This document shows, one piece after another, positions 24,707-35,813 of a stretch of DNA of 64,000 nt. Each line of letters opens with the position of its first letter. Position 1 is the stretch's first letter. The notes under the pieces were generated by a model. The model saw only the letters and a list, made by a program, of their open reading frames with translations, was not told the DNA's origin and did no database searches. The position numbers were made by a program, and so were the translations under genes. Source of the stretch: an uncultured Alphaproteobacteria bacterium (GTDB taxonomy: Bacteria > Pseudomonadota > Alphaproteobacteria > HIMB59); assembly GCA_902591315.1 (NCBI GenBank), contig CACJAI010000003.1, forward strand, positions 1 to 64,000, given 5' to 3'.

Positions 24707-25371
24707 TGGGACAGAAAGTAAATCCAACCTCATTAAGAGTAGGCATCAATAAATATTGGCAATCAACTTGGTTTGAAAAAAAAGAGTATTCAAACTTTTT
24801 AAAAGAAGATTACAAAATTAGAAACTTTATTGAAAACAATTACTCAATAGCAGGGATAAGTTCTGTTATAATAGAAAGAGCTGCTGCAAATCTAAAAATT
24901 ATTATTCATACGTCTAAGCCTGGAGTCTTAATAGGAAAAAAGGGTGCGGATATAGAGAAATTAAGAAACAAATTATCAAAACTATCTGATAAGAGCATCT
25001 CATTAGACATAAAGGAAATTAAAAAACCTGAAACAGATGCAACTTTAGTAGCAGACTCCATCGCAAGACAACTTGAAAAAAGAGTTGCTTTTAGAAAAGC
25101 TATGAAAAAATCTGGTTTATCTGCTATCAAATTAGGTGCTAAAGGTATTAAAATAGTTTGTGGTGGAAGATTAGGTGGTGCTGAAATAGCCAGGACAGAG
25201 AAGTTTTCTGAGGGAAGTGTTCCTTTACATACACTTAGAGCTGATATAGATTACGCTACGGCTCGGGCCCTAACTACTTATGGAATTATTGGAATTAAGG
25301 TTTGGCTTTTTAAGGGTGAGAGTAAAAGTGCAATAAGTAAAAATGAAGATAAAAAAGAGAAATCAAATTAA
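24706..25371 (+). CDS. rpsC: 30S ribosomal protein S3
   Basis: [25 protein letters not shown] domain [15 protein letters not shown]. Confidence 0.98.
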   Translation: MGQKVNPTSLRVGINKYWQSTWFEKKEYSNFLKEDYKIRNFIENNYSIAGISSVIIERAAANLKIIIHTSKPGVLIGKKGADIEKLRNKLSKLSDKSISLDIKEIKKPETDATLVADSIARQLEKRVAFRKAMKKSGLSAIKLGAKGIKIVCGGRLGGAEIARTEKFSEGSVPLHTLRADIDYATARALTTYGIIGIKVWLFKGESKSAISKNEDKKEKSN

Positions 25372-25784
25372 TGTTATTACCTAAGAATACAAAGTATAGA
25401 AAACAGCATAAAGGTAGAATTCACGGCAGTGCTAAAGGTAATTACGAATTAACATTTGGTTATTATGGACTTAAATCATTAGACGCAGAAAGAGTTACTG
25501 CCAGACAGATAGAGGCCTCTAGAAGAGCAATTACAAGATTTTTGAAAAGAGCTGGTAGGCTTTGGATAAGAGTTTTCCCCGATGTGCCAGTCACAGCAAA
25601 ACCTGCAGAGGTTAGAATGGGTAAAGGTAAAGGTGCCATAGATAGATGGGTGTGTAGAGTAAAACCTGGAACTATAATGTTTGAAGTTGATGGTGTTGAC
25701 AAACATTTGGCAAAAAAAGCTTTTGAACTAGCATCTGCTAAATTACCTGTAAAAACAACATTTGTTTCATTGGATCAATTTTAA
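25371..25784 (+). CDS. rplP: 50S ribosomal protein L16
   Basis: [38 protein letters not shown]-like region. Confidence 0.98.
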   Translation: MLLPKNTKYRKQHKGRIHGSAKGNYELTFGYYGLKSLDAERVTARQIEASRRAITRFLKRAGRLWIRVFPDVPVTAKPAEVRMGKGKGAIDRWVCRVKPGTIMFEVDGVDKHLAKKAFELASAKLPVKTTFVSLDQF

Positions 25785-25939
25785 TGGCTGATAAAGATAT
25801 AAACAATTTAAAAAAAGAGTTATTTAACTTGAAAATTATGAAAAAAAGTGGGCAGCTCACTGATACATCTCAATTTAAAAAAGTTAGAAAGCAAATTGCA
25901 TCACTTTTAACTAAAGAAAGACTAAATAAAAATGCCTAA
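25784..25939 (+). CDS. rpmC: 50S ribosomal protein L29 (51 aa, absent from the ORF track)
   Basis: Translated by hand: [51 protein letters not shown]; starts on the rplP stop (TAATG) and overlaps rpsQ by 8 bp. Confidence 0.93.
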   Translation: MADKDINNLKKELFNLKIMKKSGQLTDTSQFKKVRKQIASLLTKERLNKNA

Positions 25940-26159
25940 ACGTATTTTAAGCGGAAAAGTAGTAAAAAAATCAGGTGACAAAACAATATCTGTTTTAGTA
26001 ACAAGACAGACCACTCACCCTATTTATAAAAAAATAATAAGAGTTTCAAAAAAGTACCTTGCTCACGACAATGATAATAAAATTATTGTTGGAGACTCTG
26101 TTAAAATTCAAGAAACCAAACCTATTTCTAAGAATAAATCATGGGAAGTAATTAAATAA
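25932..26159 (+). CDS. rpsQ: 30S ribosomal protein S17
   Basis: [34 protein letters not shown]; position. Confidence 0.97.
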   Translation: MPKRILSGKVVKKSGDKTISVLVTRQTTHPIYKKIIRVSKKYLAHDNDNKIIVGDSVKIQETKPISKNKSWEVIK

Positions 26160-26527
26160 TGATACAAGCTGAGTCAAATTTACAAGTAGCAGATAATTCT
26201 GGAGCAAGGCTGATAAGTTGTATTAAAGTTATTGGTGGATCGAAAAGAAGATATGCAAGAATCGGTGATATTATAGTTGTTTCTGTCAAAGATGCCATTC
26301 CAAGATCTAAAGTAAAAAAAGGTGAAGTTCAAAGAGCTATAATAGTTAGAACAAAAAAGCCGTTGATTAGAGAAGATGGTACATCTATTAAATTTGACTC
26401 TAATGCAGCTGTTCTGTTAGACAAACAAAATGAACCGATTGGAACAAGAATTTTTGGACCTGTTACAAGAGAGCTTAGAAAAAGAAATATGATGAAGATA
26501 GTTAGTTTGGCTCCTGAGGTATTATAA
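26159..26527 (+). CDS. rplN: 50S ribosomal protein L14
   Basis: [33 protein letters not shown]. Confidence 0.98.
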   Translation: MIQAESNLQVADNSGARLISCIKVIGGSKRRYARIGDIIVVSVKDAIPRSKVKKGEVQRAIIVRTKKPLIREDGTSIKFDSNAAVLLDKQNEPIGTRIFGPVTRELRKRNMMKIVSLAPEVL

Positions 26528-26835
26528 TGATTAAAAAGTATAAAAAGGGAGATGAAGTAATTGTTAAAGTTGGTAAAGATAAAGGAAAGATTGGTAAAAT
26601 TTCAAAAGTCATAAACACTTCTGATAAAGTTGTAATATCAGGTGTCAATGTTAGTAAAAAACATCAAAAACCATCTCAAGATTCTAAAGGCGGTATAGTT
26701 GATAAAGAAATGCCTATTCATATTTCAAATATTTTAGCTTATGACTCAAAATCAAAAAAATCTTCTAAAGTTGGTTTCAAAATCGTAAGCGGAAAAAAAA
26801 CTAGAATATTAAAATCATCAGGAGACAAATACTAA
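26527..26835 (+). CDS. rplX: 50S ribosomal protein L24
   Basis: KYKKGDEVIVKVGKDKGKIGKI KOW motif. Confidence 0.97.
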   Translation: MIKKYKKGDEVIVKVGKDKGKIGKISKVINTSDKVVISGVNVSKKHQKPSQDSKGGIVDKEMPIHISNILAYDSKSKKSSKVGFKIVSGKKTRILKSSGDKY

Positions 26836-27371
26836 TGTCAAATTCAGTTCAAGAACTTTTCAATGTCTCTGATCAGCTAGCAAAAAATTTAGAGATATCT
26901 CACAAGCTTGCCGTTCCAAAAATTACAAAAATAGTTATTAACGCAGGTATCGGAGCTATTAAAGAGGATAATAAAGCTATTGAAAAGATAAAAAAAGATC
27001 TATCTCTTATAACTGGTCAATTACCTGTTGTTAGAATGTCTAAAAAAGCTATAGCTTCCTTTAAAGTTAGAAAAGGAATGCCAGTGGGGCTTTCCGTTAC
27101 TCTTAGGAAAAATATGATGATGGAGTTCTACGATAGACTTGTAAACATTGCTATGCCTCGAATTAAAGACTTTAGGGGTTATAATAAGAAATCATTTGAT
27201 GGTCAAGGTAACATTACTATAGGTATCAAGGATCACATAATTTTTCCTGAAATTAGTGTTGAAAATGTTGAAAATATTTTTGGTTTTGATATCACTATTG
27301 CCACTTCTTCAAATAATGACAATGAGAGTTATGAACTTTTAAAATTAATGAACTTTCCATTTATGAATTAA
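26835..27371 (+). CDS. rplE: 50S ribosomal protein L5
   Basis: [48 protein letters not shown]. Confidence 0.98.
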   Translation: MSNSVQELFNVSDQLAKNLEISHKLAVPKITKIVINAGIGAIKEDNKAIEKIKKDLSLITGQLPVVRMSKKAIASFKVRKGMPVGLSVTLRKNMMMEFYDRLVNIAMPRIKDFRGYNKKSFDGQGNITIGIKDHIIFPEISVENVENIFGFDITIATSSNNDNESYELLKLMNFPFMN

Positions 27372-27373
27372 TC

Positions 27374-27679
27374 ATGGCAAAACAAAGCGCAATACAAAAA
27401 AATATTAATAGAAAAATACTTATTAGTAGGCTTAGTGATAAAAGAAAAAAATTAAAAACTCTTTTATCTAATAAAGACTTACCTTTTGAAGAAAGAGTAA
27501 AGATTCAGATGAAAATTGAGTCTTTACCAAGAAATTCTTCAAGAATTAGATATCGAAACAGATGTTTCTTATCAGGTAGGCCTCGAGGTGTTTATAGTAA
27601 ATTTAATTTATCCAGAATAGCTATAAGAGATATGGCTGGTAAGGGTCAAATACCTGGTTTAACGAAAGCGAGTTGGTAG
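27374..27679 (+). CDS. rpsN: 30S ribosomal protein S14
   Basis: [45 protein letters not shown]. Confidence 0.98.
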   Translation: MAKQSAIQKNINRKILISRLSDKRKKLKTLLSNKDLPFEERVKIQMKIESLPRNSSRIRYRNRCFLSGRPRGVYSKFNLSRIAIRDMAGKGQIPGLTKASW

Positions 27680-27680
27680 T

Positions 27681-28067
27681 ATGAGTGACACACTAGCAGA
27701 TATGATTACTAGAATAAGAAATGGACAAAAAGCAAATAAAGTTTCTATTAACGCAATATTTTCAAAACTAAATGTTAACGTATGTGATGTTCTCAAAAAA
27801 GAGGGTTACATTGATAATTTTGAAATTATAGGTGATACAAAAAAAGATATCTCAATTACTCTTAAATATTATAAAGGCTCACCGCTAATTAATAAAATCG
27901 AAAAGATTACAAAACAAGGATGCCGAGTTTATAGTTCTGTAGATGAAATTCCTAAGACTATTGGAGGTTTAGGTACTACTATACTATCAACTTCAAAGGG
28001 AGTCATGTCAGACTCAGATGCCAGAGATCAAAAAGTTGGAGGAGAAGTGCTTATAAGCGTTTTCTAA
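27681..28067 (+). CDS. rpsH: 30S ribosomal protein S8
   Basis: MSDTLADMITRIRNGQKA; GLGTTILSTSKGVMSDSDARDQKVGGEVLISVF. Confidence 0.98.
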   Translation: MSDTLADMITRIRNGQKANKVSINAIFSKLNVNVCDVLKKEGYIDNFEIIGDTKKDISITLKYYKGSPLINKIEKITKQGCRVYSSVDEIPKTIGGLGTTILSTSKGVMSDSDARDQKVGGEVLISVF

Positions 28068-28070
28068 ATT

Positions 28071-28586
28071 ATGTCAAGATTAGCTAGAAATCCTATAAAT
28101 ATTCCTGTGGACTTAAAAGTATCATTTAAAGATAACGAGATTAACTTTGAAGGTAAGCTTGGAAAATCATCAACAGTTCTTCCCGTTGGAGTTAAGGTTG
28201 ATCATAAAGATAATCTGTTACATTTCTCTGGAGAGAACAAAGCGCTCCTAGGAACTATCTATGCAAACATAAAAAATGAAATCATTGGTAATACAAAAGG
28301 TTTTGAAAAAAGACTCGAATTAATTGGAACTGGATACAAAGCTAATGTCTCGGGAAAAAAGCTTGTCCTTTCACTTGGTTACAGTCACGATATAAACTTT
28401 GATATACCTGAGGGTATCTCTATAAAAGTTGAAAAAAACATTGTTGTTGTAAATGGTACAAGTAAACAACTAGTTGGTCAGGTAGCCGCTGAAATAAAGT
28501 CGTTTAGAAAGCCAGAGCCATATAAAGGTAAGGGCGTAAGATATGAAGGTGAGAGAATTTATAGAAAAGAAGGTAAGAAAAAATAA
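28071..28586 (+). CDS. rplF: 50S ribosomal protein L6
   Basis: MSRLARNPINIP; FRKPEPYKGKGVRYEGERIYRKEGKKK. Confidence 0.98.
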   Translation: MSRLARNPINIPVDLKVSFKDNEINFEGKLGKSSTVLPVGVKVDHKDNLLHFSGENKALLGTIYANIKNEIIGNTKGFEKRLELIGTGYKANVSGKKLVLSLGYSHDINFDIPEGISIKVEKNIVVVNGTSKQLVGQVAAEIKSFRKPEPYKGKGVRYEGERIYRKEGKKK

Positions 28587-28933
28587 TGAATAAAGATAAA
28601 ATTAGAGCTGTTCGAAGAAAATTAAGAGTTAGAAAAAAGTTGAATGATATAAAGAAACATAAACTTTTGGTATTTCGATCCTCTAAACATATTTATGCTT
28701 CAGTATTATCTGAGAATAATGAAAAAACACTATGCTCATTTTCATCAGTTAAACTTGAGAAATCTGATGGTCAAAAGAAAGTCGACATAGCTAAAATAGT
28801 AGGTTCAAAAATTGCTGAGCTAGCGATTGAAAAAGGTATTAAAGAAGTAAAATTTGATAAAGGCTCATATAAGTATCATGGAAGGCTCAAAATATTGGCT
28901 GATGCTGCAAGGGAAAAAGGTTTATCGTTTTAA
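28586..28933 (+). CDS. rplR: 50S ribosomal protein L18
   Basis: L18 fold; [27 protein letters not shown]. Confidence 0.97.
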   Translation: MNKDKIRAVRRKLRVRKKLNDIKKHKLLVFRSSKHIYASVLSENNEKTLCSFSSVKLEKSDGQKKVDIAKIVGSKIAELAIEKGIKEVKFDKGSYKYHGRLKILADAAREKGLSF

Positions 28934-29445
28934 TGTTAGATAATTCCACGAACAAAGAGTTAATAGAAAAGCTTATTTCAGTGAGAAGAGTATCCAAAGT
29001 TGTAAAAGGTGGAAGAAGATTTGGTTTTGCAGCACTCGTTGTAAGTGGAGATGGACAGGGAAGAGTTGGTTTTGGATCAGGTAAAGCAAAAGAGGTACCA
29101 GAGGCAATAAGAAAAGCATCTGAGGAAGCAAAGAAAACTATGATAAGGATCCCTCTAAGAGAGGGAAGGACTATTCACCATGATGTTAAGGCAAAGTTCT
29201 CATCTAGCACTGTAATCTTAAGATCTGCTCCTAAAGGAACAGGTATAATATCTGGAGGCCCTTCAAGAGCAATTTTTGAAGCATTAGGTATATCAGATGT
29301 TGTGTCCAAAGCGATTGGTACTAAAAACCCTCACAATATTGTTCGCTCAACAATGAAAGCTCTAAAAAGTATAAATACTCCTAAATCAGTATCTGCTAGA
29401 AGAAGTATAGAAATAAATTCAGTCATCAATAAAAGAGAAAATTAG
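28933..29445 (+). CDS. rpsE: 30S ribosomal protein S5
   Basis: [46 protein letters not shown]. Confidence 0.98.
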   Translation: MLDNSTNKELIEKLISVRRVSKVVKGGRRFGFAALVVSGDGQGRVGFGSGKAKEVPEAIRKASEEAKKTMIRIPLREGRTIHHDVKAKFSSSTVILRSAPKGTGIISGGPSRAIFEALGISDVVSKAIGTKNPHNIVRSTMKALKSINTPKSVSARRSIEINSVINKREN

Positions 29446-29447
29446 CA

Positions 29448-29882
29448 ATGATAAATAAAATTTCAAAACAAAGACAAACAACTCGAAAAAGAAAAGGAAA
29501 AGGCATAGGTACTGGATTAGGAAAAACAGCAGGAAGGGGCCACAAGGGCCAGAAATCAAGATCAGGTGTTGCTGTTAGAAATTTTGAAGGTGGTCAAATG
29601 CCTATTTATAGAAAAACTCCAAAACGAGGTTTCAACTCATTTAAAAAATTAAATCCTAAATCTTTAACCTTATCTCTCACAAGTTTTAATAAATTTGATG
29701 AAGGTTCTATTATTGATACTGATTTTTTAGTTAATTGTGGTTTTATAAAGAAGAAAGATCAAAAAAAAATAATTAAAATAATTGACTCAATTCAATTTAA
29801 AAAGAAATTACAATTTAAAAATTTTAAAATTACATCGGGTGCCAAGAAGAGAATTGAAGGACTTGGCGGCTCTGCTTCATAA
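29448..29882 (+). CDS. rplO: 50S ribosomal protein L15
   Basis: [43 protein letters not shown]. Confidence 0.97.
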   Translation: MINKISKQRQTTRKRKGKGIGTGLGKTAGRGHKGQKSRSGVAVRNFEGGQMPIYRKTPKRGFNSFKKLNPKSLTLSLTSFNKFDEGSIIDTDFLVNCGFIKKKDQKKIIKIIDSIQFKKKLQFKNFKITSGAKKRIEGLGGSAS

Positions 29883-29892
29883 TCGTTAAATT

Positions 29893-31221
29893 ATGAATAT
29901 GAAAATTCCTAATATTGATTATGGTGAAGCAATTAAAAGTTCAGGTTTATTCAAAAAATTAGGTTTCGTATTATTTGCAATTGCTGTTTATCGTCTAGGA
30001 ACATATATTCCTGTCCCAGGTATCAACTCAGCTGTTTTAGAGCAAATTTTTGAACAGCATCAAGGTGGTATATTAGGCATTTTTGATATGTTCTCTGGTG
30101 GTGCTCTCATGCGTATGTCTATTTTTACTCTTGGTGTTATGCCGTATATTTCTGCATCAATCATTATGACACTTATGCAGTCATCTTTTGATCATCTAAA
30201 AGCTTTAAAAGAACAAGGAACGCAGGGAAGAAAAAAAATTCAGCAATATACAAGATATTTAACAATACTTTTAGGATTATTTCAGAGTTACGGAATATCC
30301 AATGGTATTTTAAATTTATCTGACTCAATTAATCCAACTTTAGGGAGTATAGCTTTTTTTCAAATATCTGCAGTTATAACAATGACATCAGGAACAATAT
30401 TTTTAATGTGGTTAGGTGAGCAAATTACTGAAAATGGTTTTGGTAGTGGTATTTCAATAATAATCTTTTCTGGAATTGTAGCTAATCTACCTTTTGCCAT
30501 TTTCAATACATTTGAACTTGGAAGAACTGGAGCATTATCTGCACTTGGAATTGTATCAATAATATTTTTACTTTTAATCCTTATCGTAATTATTGTTTTT
30601 ATAGAGAGAGCTCAAAGAAGACTTTTGGTTCAATATCCAAAAAGACAAGTTGGAAATAAGGTGTTTGGTGGACAATCCTCATATTTTCCTATCAAGCTAA
30701 ATATATCTGGTGTTATTCCTGCAATATTTGCTTCCTCATTGTTACTCTTTCCAAATACTATCTCTAATTTTTCTCCAGAAAGTTCAGGTTTTTTATCAAG
30801 TTTAGGTTTCTACTTGTCTCATGGAAAGCCACTATATATGGCTTTCTTTTTTGGGCTAATAGTATTTTTTGCTTTTTTCTATACAGGCATAGTTTTTAAT
30901 CCTAAAGAACAGGCTGAAAACTTAAGAAACAATGGAGGTTTTGTTCTTGGATACAGACCTGGTGAACAAACTGCTGCTTATTTAGAACATGTTATCTTTA
31001 GATTGACATTTGTCGGTGCTATTTATTTAGGTTTGATAGCCTTAATTCCAGAATTTTTAATTGCTAGGCTATCAGTACCTTTTTATTTAGGAGGTACCAG
31101 TCTTCTAATTGTAGTTATTGTTGCAATGGATTTTTTTTCTCAAATACAAACTCAGTTATTCTCTTCACAGTATGAAAAATTACTTAGTAAAAATAAAGTT
31201 TATAAAAGTAAATGGTTATAG
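29893..31221 (+). CDS. secY: Preprotein translocase subunit SecY
   Basis: FAIAVYRLGTYIPVPGIN; GGALMRMSIFTLGVMPYISASI; multipass membrane protein. Confidence 0.98.
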   Translation: MNMKIPNIDYGEAIKSSGLFKKLGFVLFAIAVYRLGTYIPVPGINSAVLEQIFEQHQGGILGIFDMFSGGALMRMSIFTLGVMPYISASIIMTLMQSSFDHLKALKEQGTQGRKKIQQYTRYLTILLGLFQSYGISNGILNLSDSINPTLGSIAFFQISAVITMTSGTIFLMWLGEQITENGFGSGISIIIFSGIVANLPFAIFNTFELGRTGALSALGIVSIIFLLLILIVIIVFIERAQRRLLVQYPKRQVGNKVFGGQSSYFPIKLNISGVIPAIFASSLLLFPNTISNFSPESSGFLSSLGFYLSHGKPLYMAFFFGLIVFFAFFYTGIVFNPKEQAENLRNNGGFVLGYRPGEQTAAYLEHVIFRLTFVGAIYLGLIALIPEFLIARLSVPFYLGGTSLLIVVIVAMDFFSQIQTQLFSSQYEKLLSKNKVYKSKWL

Positions 31222-31766
31222 TATTTATCGGCCCTCCTGGCTGTGGTAAGGGTACACAAGCAAACATTTTAAAAGATAATATTTTACCAGATCTGAACAT
31301 CCTCACTGTTAGTTCACTTTTGAAAGAGAAATCTCAAGATGAAAGCATACTTGGAAAAGAAATCAAAGATAAAATGGATAATGGTGACTTAATTGATGAT
31401 ACTATCGTAATTTCTGTTTTAAAAGAGAAAGTAAATTCATTAATTAATGAGAAAATTTTGATTGATGGATTTCCTAGAAGTTCAATTCAAGCTTACTCAC
31501 TTCTTGAAATATTCGGTAATAAAGATTTAAATATAATCAACTTTGAAGTTGACGATATCAAACTTCTTCAGAGAATTAAAAAAAGATCTATGGAAGAGTC
31601 TAGGGCAGACGATAGTTTTTTTGAAAAAAGATTACAAATTTATAAGAAATCACACTTAGAAATAATAAATTCACTTAAAAAAAACTATCAAGTAACTGAT
31701 ATTCAAGCCAACGATGAAATCAGTTCTGTAACTTCAAAAATCGTTGATAAACTTGGGTTAAATTAA
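31212..31766 (+). CDS. adk: Adenylate kinase
   Basis: GPPGCGKGTQA P-loop, LIDGFPRS motif; secY-adk-rpsM order. Confidence 0.94.
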   Translation: MVIVFIGPPGCGKGTQANILKDNILPDLNILTVSSLLKEKSQDESILGKEIKDKMDNGDLIDDTIVISVLKEKVNSLINEKILIDGFPRSSIQAYSLLEIFGNKDLNIINFEVDDIKLLQRIKKRSMEESRADDSFFEKRLQIYKKSHLEIINSLKKNYQVTDIQANDEISSVTSKIVDKLGLN

Positions 31767-31827
31767 GGTAATTTATATTGACTTTTAAATGCTTTTTTAA
31801 TAATTTCACCAATTCAGGAGACTTCTT

Positions 31828-32205
31828 TTGGCAAGAATAGCAGGCGTAAATTTACCAGTTAATAAAAGAGCATTAGTGTCTCTAACATATATTCATGGCA
31901 TTGGTCCCAAATTTGCAATGGATATTTTAAAAGCAAATAGTTTAGATCCTACTAAGAGGATTAAAGATTTTTCTGAGGATGAAATTTCTAAAATAAGAAA
32001 GTCTATAGATGAAAATTTTACTGTAGAAGGAGATCTTCGAAGAACAGTATCTCAAAATATTAAAAGATTAAAAGATTTAGGATGTTATCGTGGTTTGAGG
32101 CATAGAAAACAACTTCCAACCAGAGGCCAGAGAACACACACAAACGCTAGAACAAGAAAAGGTAAAGCTGTGGCTATTGCAGGAAAGAAAAAAGTAACTA
32201 AATAA
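31828..32205 (+). CDS. rpsM: 30S ribosomal protein S13 (TTG start)
   Basis: [33 protein letters not shown] at 31816-31820. Confidence 0.98.
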   Translation: MARIAGVNLPVNKRALVSLTYIHGIGPKFAMDILKANSLDPTKRIKDFSEDEISKIRKSIDENFTVEGDLRRTVSQNIKRLKDLGCYRGLRHRKQLPTRGQRTHTNARTRKGKAVAIAGKKKVTK

Positions 32206-32211
32206 AGTTTC

Positions 32212-32610
32212 ATGACAAAAAACGAAAAAAAAACATCTGATAAAAAAAAATCAAAAAAAAATTTTGGTCAAAATGGTGTTGTTCATATTAAAAGTTCCTT
32301 TAACAATACAATAGTAACAATTTCTGATATAAGTGGAAACGCTGTATCATGGTCCTCTAGTGGTTCCATGGGTTTTAGAGGATCAAAAAAATCAACACCT
32401 TATGCTGCTCAAATAGCTACAGATGCTGCAGGAAAAAAAGCTTATGACATTGGTTTAAGAAAACTTGACGTTCTTATGAAAGGCCCAGGTTCTGGTAGAG
32501 AGTCGGCACTTAGAGCTCTACAAAATATTGGATTTATCATTAATAACATCAAAGATGTTACACCGCTTCCACATAACGGATGCAGACCAAAAAAGAAACG
32601 AAGAGTATAA
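32212..32610 (+). CDS. rpsK: 30S ribosomal protein S11
   Basis: [46 protein letters not shown]. Confidence 0.98.
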   Translation: MTKNEKKTSDKKKSKKNFGQNGVVHIKSSFNNTIVTISDISGNAVSWSSSGSMGFRGSKKSTPYAAQIATDAAGKKAYDIGLRKLDVLMKGPGSGRESALRALQNIGFIINNIKDVTPLPHNGCRPKKKRRV

Positions 32611-32632
32611 AATAAATTTATAGGAGTTAAAA

Positions 32633-33661
32633 TTGATAGAAAATAATTGGATTACTTTAGTCAAACCAAACAAAGTTGACTATAAAATTAGTGATAATAA
32701 GAAATTTGGAACTGTAGTAATCGAACCTTTGGAAAAAGGTTTTGGTACTACATTAGGTAACGCTTTAAGAAGAGTACTTTTATCTTCATTGCAAGGTACA
32801 GCTATTTCTTCCATCAAAATTAATGGTGTTCTTCATGAATTTTCAACAATTGAGGGTGTAAGAGAAGATGTTACTGATATCATTATGAATCTTAAGAGTG
32901 TAACCTTTAACTCTAAAAGTAACCACTCTCAAAAATTAAGCTTAAATGTAAAAGGTCCAAAAGAAGTTCTTTCCTCTGATTTTGATGAAAATCCTGAGGT
33001 AGAGATTATTGATAAAGAGGCAGTTATTATGAATGTGGACTCAAATAGAGAAGTAAACTTAGAAATATTTCTAGATGTTAATAAAGGCTATATTTCTGCT
33101 GAAAAAAATAAAGATAATGAAAATAAAAGTGTTGGGCAGATAATGTTAGATGCTACCTACAGCCCTGTTAAAAGGGTTTCATTTAATGTTGAAAACTCAA
33201 GAATAGGTCAAGACACTGAGTTTGATAAACTTATCTTAGATATAGAAACTAATGGAACTGTATCCCCAGATGATGCTGCTGCTTTAGCTGCAAGAATTCT
33301 TCAAGACCAACTTAAGCCATTTATAAACTTTGAAGAACCTACCGAAGATGAAAGAAAAAAATTACAATCTTCAAACGAACCTCAGTTTAATAAAAACTTA
33401 CTTAAGAAAGTTGATGAACTTGAACTTTCCGTTAGATCAGCTAACTGTTTGAAAAATGACAATATATTTTACATAGGTGATTTAGTTCAAAAAACTGAAG
33501 GTGAAATGCTAAGAACACCTAATTTTGGAAGAAAATCACTTGATGAGATAAAAGAAGTATTATCTTCAATGAGTTTATCTATGGGAATGGATTTACCTGG
33601 CTGGCCACCAGAAAATATAGAAGAGTTATCAAAAAAATACGAAGATCCTTTTAAAGTATAA
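32633..33661 (+). CDS. rpoA: DNA-directed RNA polymerase subunit alpha (TTG start)
   Basis: [27 protein letters not shown]; alpha-CTD; N-terminus [21 protein letters not shown] at 32622-32626. Confidence 0.98.
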   Translation: MIENNWITLVKPNKVDYKISDNKKFGTVVIEPLEKGFGTTLGNALRRVLLSSLQGTAISSIKINGVLHEFSTIEGVREDVTDIIMNLKSVTFNSKSNHSQKLSLNVKGPKEVLSSDFDENPEVEIIDKEAVIMNVDSNREVNLEIFLDVNKGYISAEKNKDNENKSVGQIMLDATYSPVKRVSFNVENSRIGQDTEFDKLILDIETNGTVSPDDAAALAARILQDQLKPFINFEEPTEDERKKLQSSNEPQFNKNLLKKVDELELSVRSANCLKNDNIFYIGDLVQKTEGEMLRTPNFGRKSLDEIKEVLSSMSLSMGMDLPGWPPENIEELSKKYEDPFKV

Positions 33662-34017
33662 TGAAACACGGACTTAAACAAAGAAAGTTAAACAGAACTT
33701 CTTCACATAGACTAGCTTTATTAAAAAACTTATCTATCAGTCTTATTAAGCACGAGACTATAACTACCACAACTGAAAAAGCTAAAGAGCTAAGACCCTT
33801 TATTGAGAAATTGGTAACTAAAGCTAAAAACGATAATTTAAGTAATAGAAAATATGTATTGGCTAAGCTTTTTAATAATAAAGAAGCATGTCAAAAATTA
33901 TTTTCTGAAATTTCTAAAGAGCAAAAAAATAGAAATGGTGGTTACACTCGTATTATCAAAAAAGGCAATAGGTTCGGCGATTTTGCCCATACAAGTATCA
34001 TTCAGTTCGTAAAATAA
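33661..34017 (+). CDS. rplQ: 50S ribosomal protein L17
   Basis: [37 protein letters not shown]. Confidence 0.97.
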   Translation: MKHGLKQRKLNRTSSHRLALLKNLSISLIKHETITTTTEKAKELRPFIEKLVTKAKNDNLSNRKYVLAKLFNNKEACQKLFSEISKEQKNRNGGYTRIIKKGNRFGDFAHTSIIQFVK

Positions 34018-34023
34018 TAATTT

Positions 34024-34380
34024 ATGTCATCTTATTTAGCGCTATTGACAGGTGCTATATTAGGATCTAGTTTTCGTTACCTCCTCACTCTCTTAAATTT
34101 CAATATTTTAGGTCTACCCGCAGCAACTATATTAGTTAATATTATTGGATCTGCTATGGCAGGATATTTTTTAAATAAATTTAATGGTGCATTATATATT
34201 TTTGCATATATTGGTTTTTTTGGGAGTTTTACTACTCTATCTTCCTTCAATATTGAACTATTTTCATTAGTTTCAGATAAGTCTTTTATAAAAGCATTAA
34301 TATATTTTTCACTCAACATTTTTATATCTTTTATTTTCTTTTATTTATTTCATATGATCAGTATTAGATTTGCAAGTTAA
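34024..34380 (+). CDS. crcB: CrcB/Fluc fluoride channel family protein
   Basis: GAILGSSFRYLL, GLPAATILVNIIGSAMAGYF, GFFGSFTTLSSFNIE. Confidence 0.9.
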   Translation: MSSYLALLTGAILGSSFRYLLTLLNFNILGLPAATILVNIIGSAMAGYFLNKFNGALYIFAYIGFFGSFTTLSSFNIELFSLVSDKSFIKALIYFSLNIFISFIFFYLFHMISIRFAS

Positions 34381-35182
34381 GATAGATAAAAGTTATAAAA
34401 GATTAGATAAGTTTTTATTTCAACATTTTGAGTCTCTACCTTTATCTTTAATACAAAGATTAATTAGAAAATACAAAATAAAAATTAATAACAAAAAATC
34501 TAAAGCCAATTCCCCATTAATAAAGGGCGATGTTGTATATATATATTATAAATTTGAAATCAATAATGATTTATCAAATACTATAAAACTCACTAAAGAT
34601 AAAAAAAAGTTTTTTAAAGATAAAATCATATTTCAAAACGATGATTTTATAGCTATTAATAAAATCAATGGATATTCTGTTCAAAGAGGATCTAAAGTAT
34701 TTATTTCATTAAAAGATATATATGAAAATGTCATCGGGCATAAATTATATATAGTTCATAGATTAGATAAAGATACTTCGGGGCTCATGCTTTTCGCAAA
34801 AAATAGAATTACCGCTAGTAAAATTTCATCATTATTTTTAAATAATCAAATTAAAAAATACTATATTTCAGTAACTAATTTTAAATTTAATAAAAAATCT
34901 GATACGTTGGTTAACTATAATTCTGATAAGAAAAAATTAAAACTTGCTTACAGAAAAATTCAACTAAATAATTACGATAACTGTTATTTGATTAAACTAT
35001 TTACAGGAAAAAAACATCAAATTAGACTACAATTCTATCTTAACAAAAATCCTATTATTGGTGATAAAAAGTTCGCTGGTAATAAATTTAATAAACTGCT
35101 TCTTTGTTCGTACAAAATTATTTTTCAACTAGATGACAAATTTTATAAATTCAAAATAAATCCTAACAAAATACTCTTATAA
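34370..35182 (+). CDS. Ribosomal large-subunit pseudouridine synthase, RluA/RluC family
   Basis: S4-like N-terminus; YIVHRLDKDTSGLMLFAKN catalytic motif; GKKHQIRLQ. TTG start. Confidence 0.88.
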   Translation: MQVKIDKSYKRLDKFLFQHFESLPLSLIQRLIRKYKIKINNKKSKANSPLIKGDVVYIYYKFEINNDLSNTIKLTKDKKKFFKDKIIFQNDDFIAINKINGYSVQRGSKVFISLKDIYENVIGHKLYIVHRLDKDTSGLMLFAKNRITASKISSLFLNNQIKKYYISVTNFKFNKKSDTLVNYNSDKKKLKLAYRKIQLNNYDNCYLIKLFTGKKHQIRLQFYLNKNPIIGDKKFAGNKFNKLLLCSYKIIFQLDDKFYKFKINPNKILL

Positions 35183-35789
35183 ATTCTTCTTTAAGATCTT
35201 GATATATCTTCACCTTATCATAATTTATTTTTAGTTCTTTTAAGCTGCTTATATCTTTGGAATTAAGACCACAAGGATCAATTTTTTGAAAATTATCTAA
35301 ATCAATATTAAAATTAATCGATAATCCATGATGAATGACACCCTTTGAGTATCTTAAACCAATAAATATTATCTTTTTTAATTCATTATTGTTTTTAACC
35401 CACAAACCTCTATTTTTTTCTTTTTTTCTATAAAGTTTGATATTGCTTTTCTTGAATGCATTTATGCATATATCCTCTAATGAATTTATGTAATCTATAA
35501 TATTCTTCTTTCTTTTTTTTAAATTAATTAATGGATAAATGACTAATTGGCCAGGACCATGAAACGTTATCTTACCACCCCTATTAACATTTATTACCGG
35601 GATTTTATTTATTTCATCTATTTTAAATTCTTTTGGTGTAGAGCTTCCTGCAGTAAAGACATTTTGATGTTCTAAGAACCATATTTCTTCTTCTTTTACA
35701 TTTTCATACATTTTTTGAATATGTTTATTCATTAATTTTATAACTTCTTGATATTTTTTTTGCCCTTTTAGTTGTTTTATTTCAATCAT
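35163..35789 (-). CDS. lipB: Lipoyl(octanoyl) transferase LipB
   Basis: VNRGGKITFHGPGQLVIYPLI; FIGLRYSKGVIHHGLSINFNIDL; DPCGL. Confidence 0.92.
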   Translation of the reverse strand: MIEIKQLKGQKKYQEVIKLMNKHIQKMYENVKEEEIWFLEHQNVFTAGSSTPKEFKIDEINKIPVINVNRGGKITFHGPGQLVIYPLINLKKRKKNIIDYINSLEDICINAFKKSNIKLYRKKEKNRGLWVKNNNELKKIIFIGLRYSKGVIHHGLSINFNIDLDNFQKIDPCGLNSKDISSLKELKINYDKVKIYQDLKEEFIRVFC

Positions 35790-35813
35790 TGTTTATTAAT
35801 TAATCTATAAATT

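Noticed and set aside
25463-25706. Two antisense ORFs in rplP
   Set aside because: Overlapping shadow ORFs in two frames opposite a conserved r-protein gene.
31778-31806. Possible promoter TTGACT...TAATTT upstream of rpsM
   Set aside because: Good -35 but the -10 matches poorly at any acceptable spacing; not called as a feature.
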